The position numbers and the translations under genes are program-made. 64,000 bases of DNA. It comes from Strigamia acuminata. Lineage: Eukaryota; Arthropoda; Chilopoda; Geophilomorpha; Linotaeniidae. The notes beneath the pieces were generated by a model, which made no database searches, had not been told where the DNA came from, and was given only the letters and a program-made list of their open reading frames with translations. Shown piece after piece: positions 25,767 through 37,214 of this stretch (within the stretch, counting starts at the first letter, position 1; each line of letters opens with the position of its first letter). The stretch covers positions 19,432,427 through 19,496,426 of the forward strand of contig OX442315.1 of the NCBI GenBank assembly GCA_949358305.1, read 5' to 3'.

Positions 25767-28528
25767 GCAGTTGGCAGGCGCAACATTGGCGATAGGGCCA
25801 GTCAATAGCTCAACGACAGGCTTCCTAGCAACCGGCCCGATTTGCTAATTTGACTCATAAAACACCCCCGCAGGCACTCGTCGGCCCTTTCATGCCCATC
25901 AACTCTGCTTACTCTCACCACTATTTCTTTTCTTCATCGTGCAACTTAATAGCTGAGGCTGCACTTGAGGAAGAGTTCGAATCCTACATTAGCATAAAAG
26001 CACTTAATGCTGTAATTCGATCGAGGCCTAGTATAATTAAAACCAGCCACAATCCACCTACACAACCACCCCTATTGGAGCTACCCTAATTGCCAATCAT
26101 ACAACCATATGGCACAATGTGTAGGAAAAAAAAAGTCTACTCGCCCAAAATTAAATTTTTAAGTATTTAGACTATTTTTTATTTTATTTTTTTTTTAATT
26201 TAATTTTTTTTAATTTTGGTGTTGTAAAAAAGCACAGTAGGACACACACACTCACACAGTCGGGCACATAAATCTAACCTCTGAGCGATTTACTACCATC
26301 CTGTTGAAAAGATTCAAGTTGAGCTAAATTTCAAAAGTTCTTTTTATCTCCTTTTAATTCTTTTCATAACAGACCCACGGGAAATGTTGGTCATAAAATT
26401 ACATACATGCTTGTCCTCAGTTTCCGGACTATTTACAGCATGATTCACATTGATGTGTACGTGTGAGAAAAAGAAACGTGCTATCCGAAATTATGTTTGA
26501 AAATTATAGCCTTAAAAAAATGAACAATGGCAAACCATGTAAATTTAATCTCATTTTGACAAGGCAGCAAAATCATGATTTATAATACAAACACGGCAAA
26601 ATTTGTACTTTTTTTTTATTATTTTATTTTTAAAAAACGCAAATAAGTGAAATAAAATAAATTTTAAAAACATTTCTGATACTCAATCAACATAACTGAC
26701 TAGAGTGCAATGCATACATAATTAACTAATTTATTATATCTGCAACACCTCGTCTATAATCACCACCATCCAAGAGAAATTGGCGGGAAAACATCGTTCA
26801 TGCGCGTCTCGACTACCTCCCCTTTCATTCGTGTGATGGCGTGGAATAATTCGCATTAAGAAACATTTTTTCACGAAAAAAATGTAATAATAAAAATTAT
26901 ACCTTTCATATTTGGTGTGGGAAAATAAGGGGAAGTGCATCGAGTTTTCCCGTCTTATAAAATGTAAATTTATGACCGTCACCAACACCTGTTAGCATCC
27001 GGGGTCCCTTGGACCTCAAAACCTCATAATTCCCACTGGGTACTAATCTCAGCACCGATCAGCAACAATTATTGTACTACATTCAGGTATTTCTTCAAGT
27101 GGAGAGAAAAATAGCGCAGCCTAGTCAGACAATAAATCAGTTGCTCCTACTGCCAACGCCGGGTCACTACAACCAACAACCTTATAAATTCGAAACTAAC
27201 TTTGTGCAAGAAATCTTAACAAAAAATATGGATTATCAATCATTTTTAAAACATGCTATGCTCTCAACAAACGTGAATGAATGATGAGTTATGTTTTAAT
27301 TTTTATTTCCATTTGCTTAGACGTCCTAACAAATTCAAAAACAACAACATAATGAATTAATATTATGACGGCGCTATAAAAATGATAGTTTCTGGTGAAA
27401 AATTCACGTTAAAATCACGCTAAATTCAAATTCTCGCGTCAAAAAATAAAATTGAAGTTGTCTTCGACTTCGGAGGTTGGGGGCCGTAAGATTTGTAAGG
27501 TTTAGGCACCTGCACATCGACGCATTTTATGTTAATATGTATGGAAAATCAGAAGTTCACATTTTCTTTATCTTTTTTTGCAAATTCCATATGTTGCGAG
27601 TTGTCGCGCCTGGAATTTCCAAGTGTTTTCTGAATATTCCTATTGATTTTTTTGGATTTACACAGATCCCGAGTATCGAAAAATGTAGTTAAATATTATT
27701 TGTTTAAAAAAACACCCGGATGTACCGACCGGTAATTAAAAACTGATAGATTTTCTTTCCTTTTTATCATTATTCATTATTTACTTATATGCAATATCTC
27801 TCCCACTTGTTGACATCATAAATTAAGACTCGCACAACTCACCTATCCGACCCTGAATGATGTGTGAGGCGTACAAAGTTGACCCTTTGCACCTAGCAAC
27901 TAGTTATTTCGAACCCCTTGCACACCTACGCCTCTCATTTAAATTATAAGAGGATGCACTCAAGACCAAGAAAAAGTTTTCTAGATGACCCTAGGAGGTA
28001 ATTTTTCTTCACCACAATATGTAATTTGTCCAAACAGGTGATTGAGGCCTCGCCATTGAACATCCATCGAAATTTGTTGCAGCATGGACTCAACTCACCC
28101 ACATTAGACAGGTCAAATACAAAGTATGAAAGGGCCGGGATTAATGAGTTTATTAAGCATTATTAAGCCAACTAAGTACCACTTACACCCACGCACTTGA
28201 CCACATAATGTGCATAATGAACGTGTTCATGCTCTCTTTTAAAGCTGCTTAACAATAGATATAATTCCTCCGCTGCAAAGGATTCAACATCATAGTTGAA
28301 AAGACATATAGCACCAGGTTTATGCGGATCATGAAGCTCTTTTGGCAGCTCCATTATAAATTGTCGCGTCTCGCCTCAATCTCGTCATGTGAATCACAGC
28401 GAGATCTCAGTCCAGCAATGACACCAACATTTCGTTCTGAGTCTGCATCAGCTGCGTTCTCTCAACCGTTTTTATTTTCCGACAGCAAAAAGATGGGGTG
28501 GTAGAGAGATGTAGCGTGCTCGCTAAAA

Positions 28529-28711
28529 GAAATAAAATAAAAAAATAAAAAAAAATAATAAAAAAAAAGAAGAAGAAGAAAATTCTATTATTTTTTGCCT
28601 GACTGCGCCTTTGCTACTATTTTTCCACTATTTTTTTCTTTCTCCTTTCACTCTTTTTTTATTTATTTTTTTTTTCTATCTTTTTTTATTCTTCTTCTTC
28701 TTCTTCGCTAG
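28529..28711. repeat. A/GAA-rich and TTC/T-rich flanks
   Basis: An A-rich tract ending in (GAA)4 at about 28570-28581 is followed, 110 bases later, by a T-rich tract ending in (TTC)6 at about 28690-28707. The triplet runs are complementary, so a 12-base stem is possible, but low complexity is the simpler reading. Confidence 0.6.
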
Positions 28712-30249
28712 AGCAGCTGGGATTCGACTATGTTGAACAGAGGATAGTTGCATGTTCATTTTGATGAAGGCGCTTTCGATAGCGAGTGGGCTATTGAACC
28801 AATACGGATTCCAGCCTTCACTCCATCGCCACGAGCCCCTGATTCTCATCCAGATAGAGCGAAGCAGTAACCGCGCATGCGCTAAGTCGCCACCTCATCC
28901 CTCTTTTCTGTAGCAATCCAAAATGCTAGCCTTATCTGTTCAACTTACTGCCAGTTATTCTGCAGATTGCAACCTCAATCACTTTTGTAATTCTATTCAA
29001 CGTCTGAGCCGCATTCGCAACCAATCTTTTATTTTTATTTTACAACTCCTTAAAGAGCAACGAAATCAAATTATTTTTTTTTTCTTTGACGCCATCAAAA
29101 AATGAAGAAAAACAAGATAAAACGACTTGTTGCTGTTTCGACCTATTGGCGATAAACTAATTAGCCAAGACCATAGTCTATACATGTATGTAGAATGTTG
29201 GAAACCAGCAATTCATTTGCAATTTTCGTTTCTTTTGGCGGTTTTCCCCTGCTCGAGCTAATGATCGTCCTCTGGGCTAGTCTTGCTCTGTAATTATGTC
29301 CAACAATCTGGGAGCCCTTCCGAAAACCAACCCACCAGAGCCCCGTATGACAAGATAAAATATGAATCGCTCGCCTAAGCCACAATTTTCTCGAATTACC
29401 AGTGGACCTTGCCTCGTATGAGCCTTACTACAAGGCATCATTAGAATACAGAGGAAGCACAAAACAAGAAAACGAGCACAAGATTAAAAAAAAAAGAAAT
29501 CTCATATTTCTCTTTTCAGCTCATTAGTTCTGAAAAGATTTTTTTCTTCTTAATTTTTTTATTTTATTTTATTTTTTTTTTGCATTGGGGGGGTTCAATT
29601 TCTGAGAGTTAAATACACCTAACGTAGCAAAACGGTCAACGAAGACCAAAAGCAAAACAGTACGTCTTCAATCAATGATAGAATTACAAGACATTTTTTA
29701 TACCAAACATAAATTGAGGCTAAACATACAGCAAAACGACACGTCATGCTGTAATAAAGAATAAGCCCCCTAATCATAACACGATTTGGTCGGAAAACAC
29801 AGGAAAAATGACCTTGAAGAAAGAGCACCACTATCTGTCAATTTCACAATAATTCTAGCACGCTTTATAATTACAGTTGGAAATGTAAGGCTTTTACAAT
29901 TATTTAGGCCTATCCACAAATAAATAACAAGATAACATTCTTCCGTTACATAATAAATTTGGCAACAGAAATGACTAAACAGTTTGCTTTCACGTGACAG
30001 GTCCGACAAGTGCAGGTGTCACTGCACAAGCTCATGAGGCCATGGTTTAATCAGTGGCGGATATATATATTTATTTATATATAGATATATATAGGTAAAC
30101 GCTCGAGCAGAATGAATTAAACATGCCTTGCCTCATATACGAGTCGCGACACTCAAACCTCGGCTGAAGAGCTTTGCGCGTGCATCAATTCGTCTTTCCA
30201 AGCCAAACGGGGAGGGAAGGCAGAGGCACTGCTGCTGTACCATAGTGAA

Positions 30250-30266
30250 AGAGAGAGAGAGAGAGA
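30250..30266. repeat. (GA)n microsatellite
   Basis: Pure GA tract followed by CACACA. Confidence 0.9.
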
Positions 30267-30682
30267 CACACACCACCATGCCCATATGCAGATTAGGAAA
30301 GGGATGAGGAACGACGAGAACTGGGCGAACGCTAGTTCGCGCGGCGAAGGTTGCATGCTAGTCGCCAGATAAAATTAATCCCGTTTCGGTGTACTTTGAA
30401 TACTAATTAGTCTTCGTGTGCCCGTCGACTTTGCCCAACTTCCTCTTTTGCTCAAAAATCTCCAAACTAAAAGTAATGCTGCACGGGTTCAAACGAGACG
30501 ACGCAATTGTGTTTTATTTTTTTTAATTCCCAACTAGCGAGAGAAATTACATGCGCAGAAACAAACAAACTGTTACGTCTATTTGTTCTGCAGACCACAG
30601 AATTCCCCTCGTTTAACCAATGCCCATCTTGTTTAATGTAGCCGCTAAGAAAGTTGTTTGTAGTGGTTGCGAGTCAATGTTG

Positions 30683-30714
30683 TCTCTCACTCTCTCTCTC
30701 TCTCTTTCTCTCTC
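30683..30714. repeat. (CT)n microsatellite
   Basis: Imperfect CT tract about 420 bases from the (GA)n tract at 30250, in the opposite sense, so the two could pair as a large weak inverted repeat. Confidence 0.85.
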
Positions 30715-31271
30715 CCCATCTCAAAGTCTCTTCTCTTTTACACTAGACCGTATATTCATTCGAAAATTATAATTGATAAAAAGAAAATTGAGCGGTGCAA
30801 GCTGTGTCTTATTCTAACGTTAAAATTCAAAATCAATCACATTAAAAGCAAAATGATGAAGCAGGCGGAATAAATGAGTTGAGAAAATGTTTAATTGCAA
30901 TTAAATCTCTGCGAATATATTCCCCGTGATCTCTCACGACGACGTTTTCAAATAAACGCTCTACGCATACCACGTTTTATACACGTAATTAACCATTCAT
31001 GAGCTCAAATTATGTCCTTGCTTGTCTCATTTCAAGATAATGCGACCATTCAAAAAGTCGCTTTAACCACTGCTCGGCTCCTGCTAATGGTCAGTCAAGG
31101 TCGACGTCTATACCCAATGACCATAAACAAAAAAAAATAACAGCTCCTCGCCATTTCTTCCGAGAATAAGGGCACACAGGCGAAAGGCCCACTGCCTCAC
31201 ACAGCAGATGGCTGCGCTTGGCCCGTTTAAAAACTCCAGGAGACTCGCTTTACGGGTGTGTCTAAGGCCGG

Positions 31272-31281
31272 CCATAAATCA
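31272..31281 (-). promoter_or_regulatory. Exact Exd-Hox composite site TGATTTATGG
   Basis: CCATAAATCA on the + strand is the exact reverse complement of the well-characterised Exd/Pbx-Hox decamer. It lies in the centre of the GC-rich block at 31.14-31.6 kb, 5.6 kb upstream of pb. Related TGATTTATGA is at 17764-17773 (+). Confidence 0.35.
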
Positions 31282-32109
31282 CGCGGCTTGGTCCCCAATC
31301 AAAGGGCTCCCAGGGACCGAAACCCGGCCGTTGCCCGTTTCAACAGCACCGAGGCTTATTCCCCCTTAGAGGCTATTTACAAATGATTCCCCACGCCATA
31401 AAACATTTCAAGGGGAAGACAGACACAGTCAGACTTTTCTGTGCCTGTGCTGTGGCTAAAACCGGAGCTGCGCCTACACGGATCACATGCACACGAGCTA
31501 CGGAAAGAGAGCAGTTAGAAACGGCCGGAACCAGAACGTTGTCGGACGACTTGTTCCGTTCACTCGACAAGCTATGAAAATTAGTCACCGCACCAATATT
31601 TTTTTTCAGGCGCTTGAGGTACCTCCTGTGAGTAAACCAACAAAAAATAACTTTAAGTTGAAAAATTTTTGTTTTTGTTTACGAAATCCTAAAATAATGA
31701 TTTTAATTTATGCCGTGTTTTATTTATTTTTAAATCAATCATATAGGGTAAAAAAAAATGTCAAATTTATTTTAATTATTTAGCTTGAAACGATGTTATA
31801 AAGATGTACGTAGATTGAGCCAGAGTTTGAGTGTTGGCGGTGTCACGGTGTACTGTCTTAAGAAGACCGGGTTGTTTGTTTTGTGGCTGGAGTCGATTCA
31901 TCATTCTCTCGACGTCCACATAAAGCCCACTGTCCGCAAGGACTGCAAACCACAATCGTGCAAGTGTGCCGACAGCAATCTGAGACGACGCCGGCTACGA
32001 GACATTACCCTCGACCGGGAAAAGTTGGTGGAACCTCGCAAACATTTCCTCCAGCCCACTGGCAAATGAAAAAGAAAGGAACAAAAAAAAGAAAAAAAAA
32101 CTTGTTCAA

Positions 32110-32117
32110 GCCGCCAT
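32110..32117 (+). promoter_or_regulatory. Pho/YY1-type GCCGCCAT site
   Basis: Exact copy about 4.8 kb upstream of the pb start codon. Confidence 0.3.
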
Positions 32118-32945
32118 TTATTGAAGAAAGAAAGAGAGTGAGTTTTGTGTGCTTACATCAAATACGTTATTCTAGTGTTCACCGTGTTCAACGCTCAAAA
32201 CGAAAGAATTTGCTACTAAACACAAGTCAGCTTCAAGTTTATTTGCGTTTTCCTGAATGACGACCGTTTCCTTCCCCGCGTTTCTCCATTTCAGACCAAA
32301 CTATTCTCGTTTGTGGTTGTTCCAGCGCCCTTTGTGTGTCACCATATTATGATCAAACCGGCTGAACGTTCAGGATAAAAACATTCATAAAAAAGGAACA
32401 AGAAAAAAAATCGTTTAACTTCTTAAAAAACACATTTCTTCCACTCCAATACTTCCCATAATTCTTCTACTTAAAACTTGTTTTCCTTTCTTTCTATTTT
32501 TTCGTTTTTTTCACGCAACTCTTTTCGAATCGAGTCCTGTTAAAATTCAGTATTACAATTTCTTCATCTATTAAAACTTGTTTAAAATTCCCATTTCGTC
32601 TAAGAGTGTGTGTGTGTGGGTGTCTTCGTCTTTAAGCCTAATCGAGAGCTCATTGGCAATGCAAGCCGAGATGGCTGCTCGCTGGCTTGGGCACGAGGGA
32701 AGGGAGATGACGTGAAGCTCGCAACTCACAGCCGTGCGGCAAAGACGACAGTTACGAGCGACCGGGGTGGAAGGAGACCCGTTAGCGGCGATCTAACGGC
32801 CTTTGCAGAACATTTAGAACGATAAATGGAGGCAGTCTGGCTCAGAAGGGACATCGTCACATGCGGCCCGAGACTGCCGAGTGAGATTTGCCTTCGCAAA
32901 ACACAGGCGAGACCGCCGCACAGTACAGGAACCAATATCAAACCT

Positions 32946-35879
32946 CCAAAAAAATATTTATTCCGTTTTTTCCCCCGTCATTTTTTTACAAATTGTAAAA
33001 ACTACACTTTTTTTAAATAATAATTTTCCTAACTTTAAATATTAAGTGTAATAATAATAATAATAATAATCGAAATGTTTCAAGGCGAATTTCAAAAGCC
33101 GGCCGTTAGATTTAGGCCTAAATTTATTACACGCACTCACGTTTCGTGTCGGCTTATTTTAATTAAATCTAAATTTCTCAGACCGTTTTATCAAATTTAA
33201 AATTGTCTATATTCCCTCTTTGTTCTTTATTTCCATCTTCAAAATGGTGTCGCGCTTTCGTATTGGTTTATTGATTGTGCCTCATAGTAAACAAGCATCT
33301 GCTCTGAACTCTTTCTTCCACATTTTTCTTTTATTTCTTAATTTCACACACTTTTTTTCCACATAAATTTCATATTAAAAATTTCTCGTCTTTCTAAATT
33401 CAATTTTTCAATCTCAACAGGTAATCCAGGTGGGCAGCGTAAATAAATAGCATAACAGAGACACACAAAGCTCAAAGCAAGTTTGTGATGTTATTCACAT
33501 ATAGCTGAGAAATTAAATATGTTTCTCTTCACACAAGATTTTAAAATAATTTTTCACATACATACTTATCCAAGATATGTTTGCCAACCTCGATTTGATG
33601 CAAGTAATCAACTGTGTACAATCTTTCTTATCGCTGTAATCTGTTTTTAATGGGGAAATTCACGAGTGGCGACTCACACATGCTCAAAAACGAAAAAATC
33701 TGCGTTCTATAAGTATTCTATTTCCATATACCTAAATACCTATCAATAACTTTCTCCTTTTCTAAATTAAAAGAAAAAAAAGGGAATGGAAATAGCCAAT
33801 TAACTGTACACATTGCTATCAAATCAGACTGAGGGATAGTTGGAACCGCGCATGCTCAAAGCCTTGTTTCGAGTATTCAATCAAGACAAAAGCAATTCAT
33901 TATGAGACCAGCTTGCCCGTTCATTTCGGTACCAAATGGGTTGAAGCTTTCATGGCATATATATACCTATATGAGATTTCTATATTAAAAGAGCCAAAAG
34001 GGGTTAGGGCAGCAACGTTCTTCAACTTCTAAATTATAGATGAGACTATAGGTTTACTTCAACATCCCCTAACCCATCCCAAGCACGTGTTGCCCTCCTC
34101 TCTTTGTGCGTGTATATTTGGAAGCAAAGGCTTATGTTTCCAACCCCTTTGCGTACCATCAAATGAAAACAGATCAGTATACAATGATATTTCTTGCAAA
34201 GACTCGCATAATGCCTTGTGAAATCACTCTAGGGGAGAGAAGAAATGAGAAAAAGTGGCAACATTTGGTGAAAAGCTTCCCTTAGAACAGCTGATAGCCA
34301 TGTAAGCTAGATAATTAAAAGTCACAGGGTTCTAATCAAAGCCCAATGGGAGCGGACAAGTGGTAGAGGCATGTTTGGATCATAAAACTCCCAAGAGTAA
34401 TAATAGGGTTTCCAGAATAGAAAAGAAATAAGAACTACAACTTAGTCGTTCCTAAGTTTTTAAAACAAAACACAAATGCACTTCATTTCGAATGGGGACG
34501 CAAAATGGATACACTTTTCCCGATAGGCAAACTTCTCTACGTTTTTTCTCTTTATCGCTCACGTTATGTTGACTTAAATTTTCATTAACATTTTCAAAAG
34601 GACTTATTCTTATCAATGTGACCTCAGGACATCTGTTACTTTGAGTTGGAGGGTTGGAGATCCAATACAACCTTGACTGTACACAGTTCAAACCAGAATA
34701 CATGGGAAAAAAATACCAAATTATTTCCTTCTCCAACACAAAAAGAAATTGCCACACTAGAATTGGTTAAGTGAGTTATTCACCATGCCCATGTCACGGT
34801 ACTTCCTATGCAAACTTTAAATATTTCTCCAAGAACTTGTACTGTCCTAAAAACAGTTATATTTTACGGCTCGTACATTTTAAAACATTTAATTTAAATG
34901 AACTGATTTATTTGTAACTTAAAATAAAATAAAATAAAATTATTTTAAACTCAATTATTTTTTGTTTCATTTAAATTAAATAATCTCGTAGGATATGTGC
35001 AGTTGTGCACCAACAATCAATTAAATGTAAAATTCACTAATGTTGTCGCTAACTCGCTTCCAACAGTGCGAATTGAAACGAGAAGCGCAATAAAAATGAA
35101 TTGTGTTGTTGTTGTTTAAGAGAATGCAGGTGAGACCTTGCATGGTCACCTGTCAGGTAAAGGTGTCTGGTTATGTGGTTGTGCTGCCGTTGCTCATGTT
35201 AACAGACATGACTTGAACTGGCAAGCAGATGGATGAATAGTTTTTAATTCCTTTTTAATGAGACGAAATGCAATATCTTTATATCAAACAAAATCATCTA
35301 AGACTTAAAAAAAATTATTCAAGACCGAGAAATGAGAAGGGCAGGGAAATTCAAGGTCAACTGTAACAAATCCCATTCTGGTATCAATATATCCATCTTG
35401 AGACTCAGGAAACAGTTTCGTCATATCAGATAAATACAATAATAATTTTTATGCACCTGTAGATGTTTAAAATAAACAAAAAAAACTTTACAAAGTAATA
35501 TATGACGGAATTGCTCTCCTCAATCACTCATTCCTCTTCAACATCACAACTTATTACCCATAATACCTTGAAATCAAAACAGCTAACGCTAAAACCAGAA
35601 ACATTTGCGTTAAAAATTTATCAAAATAAATTTTTTAAATATTTAATAATTAAAAAAAAATATATCTTGGTAGGAATAAATAATTAAAAATTTTAATTTG
35701 TACGTATTATAAAATTTTTTGTTAAAAAAATGTTAAAAATACAAATTCTTGTCGATATTCAAAGCGCATAGAAACCGAGTTGCAAAAGAAATGTAACGGT
35801 ATAAATAAAGCAGAAAAAGCAGATATACACCTTGGTTAATCATGTGTAATTTAAGGAAACAGTGAGAAGAAAGAACCTT
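32946..35879. other. Intergenic: nothing seen
   Basis: AT-rich spacer leading to the pb promoter island. A 101-codon minus-strand frame (34452-34757) shows no recognisable domain. Confidence 0.6.
33050..33070. repeat. (AAT)n microsatellite
   Basis: About seven AAT units. Confidence 0.9.
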
Positions 35880-36904
35880 CGCCTACCTGAGCCAAATGCC
35901 CGGAAGCTAATGGCGGGAGCTGCCCTCGTGCAGAGCGTTTGATTGACCTGCGGTCGTACCTTCGGTTTTCGGTGAGGCCATGCCCAGGAGACGGACCACG
36001 TTGATAATGGAATAGGGTAGATAATGATGAAGCCGGCGAAATGTTCGTTTTTTCTCGGCTCGCTCGTCGCTCGTATTTTCTTTAGGCCTAGCTAGGTTGA
36101 GCTGCATGCCTGCGCCTGCCCTTGGCTTTTCACGCCGCCACAATGGCGGCTGTTGCCGCCCGAAGCGCCAGGTCGAAAACCGTGCGCGTGCATAAGTTCA
36201 CGTGAGCGTTGCCGTGTCGGTTTTGCTCGCGCCAGAAAATGAAAACTCGTTGATGCGGAGGCGTCGCTGGTTGCTGCTGCTCCTTGCGCTGGCTACTTGG
36301 CTAATGAATGTTTGCAATGTAGCCCCCCCGCCCGCCCTCCCTCCCACCTCCCCCTCGACAGCTCGCCTAGGCCCCGATGATTTGTGAGGTGTCATTAATT
36401 CGTCTGACATCCAGTGAAAAATAACGAATTTATTGCCAGTAATTATGTTGCACTCTTGTACGATAAGCGACGTCAGTTACTCGGCGTCAGAGCAGACTAA
36501 GCTGGCACTTTCGGACGCGTTCGGTAACTGAGTTGGATAAAAATATCCCTTTTATTAGTCGATGAGGGAATCCGTGGCTTTTGTTTCACTTAGCAGCGCC
36601 GGCGCAGCGTGTTTTGGGAAGGCAGTGCACGCGTCACTGGGAGGATCCCACAGCACGCGGGCGCGGATCCCTTCTCCTCTATTGAGAGGGTTGAGGACGT
36701 TTTCATTGGTTCACGCTGTCACGTGGTCGGAATGGTAAAGCTTTCGTTATCAATCCAGAAAAGCGCTTCAATGCAGCTCGAATGCAAGTGTGCAAAGCAC
36801 TCGGGTGGTCGGGACCGAGGAGAAATATTTTTGGTGTTCTTATGAAAATATTTTTACCTTGCTCCATGATTGATTTTCGCCTCTTCATGTTGCGCTGAGT
36901 CCGA
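35880..36904 (+). promoter_or_regulatory. pb: GC-rich pb promoter and 5' leader region
   Basis: A GC-rich block of about 1 kb in an otherwise AT-rich window directly precedes the pb start codon. It contains a perfect inverted pair of Pho/YY1-type cores (GCCGCCA, 36134-36140, and TGGCGGC, 36144-36150), repeated CpG-containing words and a TCAGTT initiator-like word at 36473. No convincing TATA box or DPE at the right spacing was found, so the start site is not placed. It probably holds the core promoter and 5' UTR; position and composition are the only evidence. Confidence 0.55.
36134..36150. promoter_or_regulatory. Perfect inverted GCCGCCA / TGGCGGC pair (Pho/YY1-type)
   Basis: Seven-base arms in perfect inverted orientation separated by CAA. 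Each arm carries the GCCAT-like core bound by Pho/YY1, which recruits Polycomb complexes to Hox genes in flies. It lies about 0.75 kb upstream of the pb ATG. The sequence is observed; binding is inferred. Confidence 0.5.
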
Positions 36905-37214
36905 ATGGAGAGTAGATGCGAGACGGGATTTATCAACAGCCAGCCATCCATGGCGGAATTTATGACATCTCTGCCTCATATCAATGAAACATTTCATAGG
37001 GGATCATCAATCACTGGTACAGGAATGCCACCACCTCCGATGTGCGGCCCGTTGGACGAGCAAGGACCGCTACACACGGTCGCCGGAACAACGCCGACTG
37101 GGCCTCCGCAACCGGCGACTAAATGCGCCGCTGCAGCGGCAGCAGGAATGGGAGTTCCCGTGCCGGAGTATCCGTGGATGAAGGAGAAGAAAACCACAAG
37201 AAAAACACACCAAG
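36905..37214 (+). CDS. pb: proboscipedia (Hox2), exon 1, hexapeptide exon
   Basis: This is the first coding exon of the Hox2-class homeodomain transcription factor, which acts in the nucleus; in insects pb specifies mouthpart (palp/labium) identity. It encodes residues 1-103 plus one base of codon 104. An in-frame TGA at 36896, three codons before the ATG at 36905, makes this start very likely. Residues 7-19 contain the pb N-terminal signature GFINSQPSMAEFM. A six-alanine run sits at residues 75-80. The Exd-binding hexapeptide YPWM lies at residues 89-92 and is followed by KEKKTTRK, the pb-type continuation. The exon ends CACCAAG before GTGAGT, a strong donor, in phase 1. Joining to 44979 restores an open frame reading [13 protein letters not shown]. 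The assignment to Hox2 is essentially certain; the exact splice is inferred from consensus and frame. Confidence 0.95.

Larger units (their letters stand above)
25541..25880. other. GC-richer block with CTCF-like and Pho-like motifs
   Basis: Contains the CTCF-like site at 25753 and Pho-type site at 25671, described separately. A 97-codon minus-strand frame (25512-25805) has no recognised domain. Candidate insulator or Polycomb element. Confidence 0.4.
25881..31135. other. Intergenic: no gene supported
   Basis: AT-rich spacer with low-complexity tracts and microsatellites (28.5-28.7, 30.06, 30.25 and 30.69 kb). ORFs stay below 85 codons and have no recognised features. Confidence 0.6.
31136..32945. 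other. Two GC-richer blocks upstream of pb
   Basis: Blocks at about 31.14-31.6 and 32.6-32.94 kb flank a less GC-rich stretch. The first holds the exact Exd-Hox site at 31272. Overlapping frames of 94 and 125 codons (31785-32069 and 31883-32260) are Lys/Arg-rich with no known domain and no conserved start context. Most likely regulatory or untranslated sequence. Confidence 0.4.

Noticed and set aside
31785-32260. Overlapping Lys/Arg-rich frames of 94 and 125 codons.
   Set aside because: Different frames of the same sequence, no domain, ending in A-rich sequence.
35450-35475. ACCTGTAGAT resembling the miR-10 5' end.
   Set aside because: One C of the ACCCTGT seed is missing and the flanks, mostly A-rich, cannot form a precursor hairpin.
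36450-36540. TCAGTT initiator with a downstream promoter element for pb.
   Set aside because: Bases at +28 to +33 do not match a DPE, so the start site was not called.
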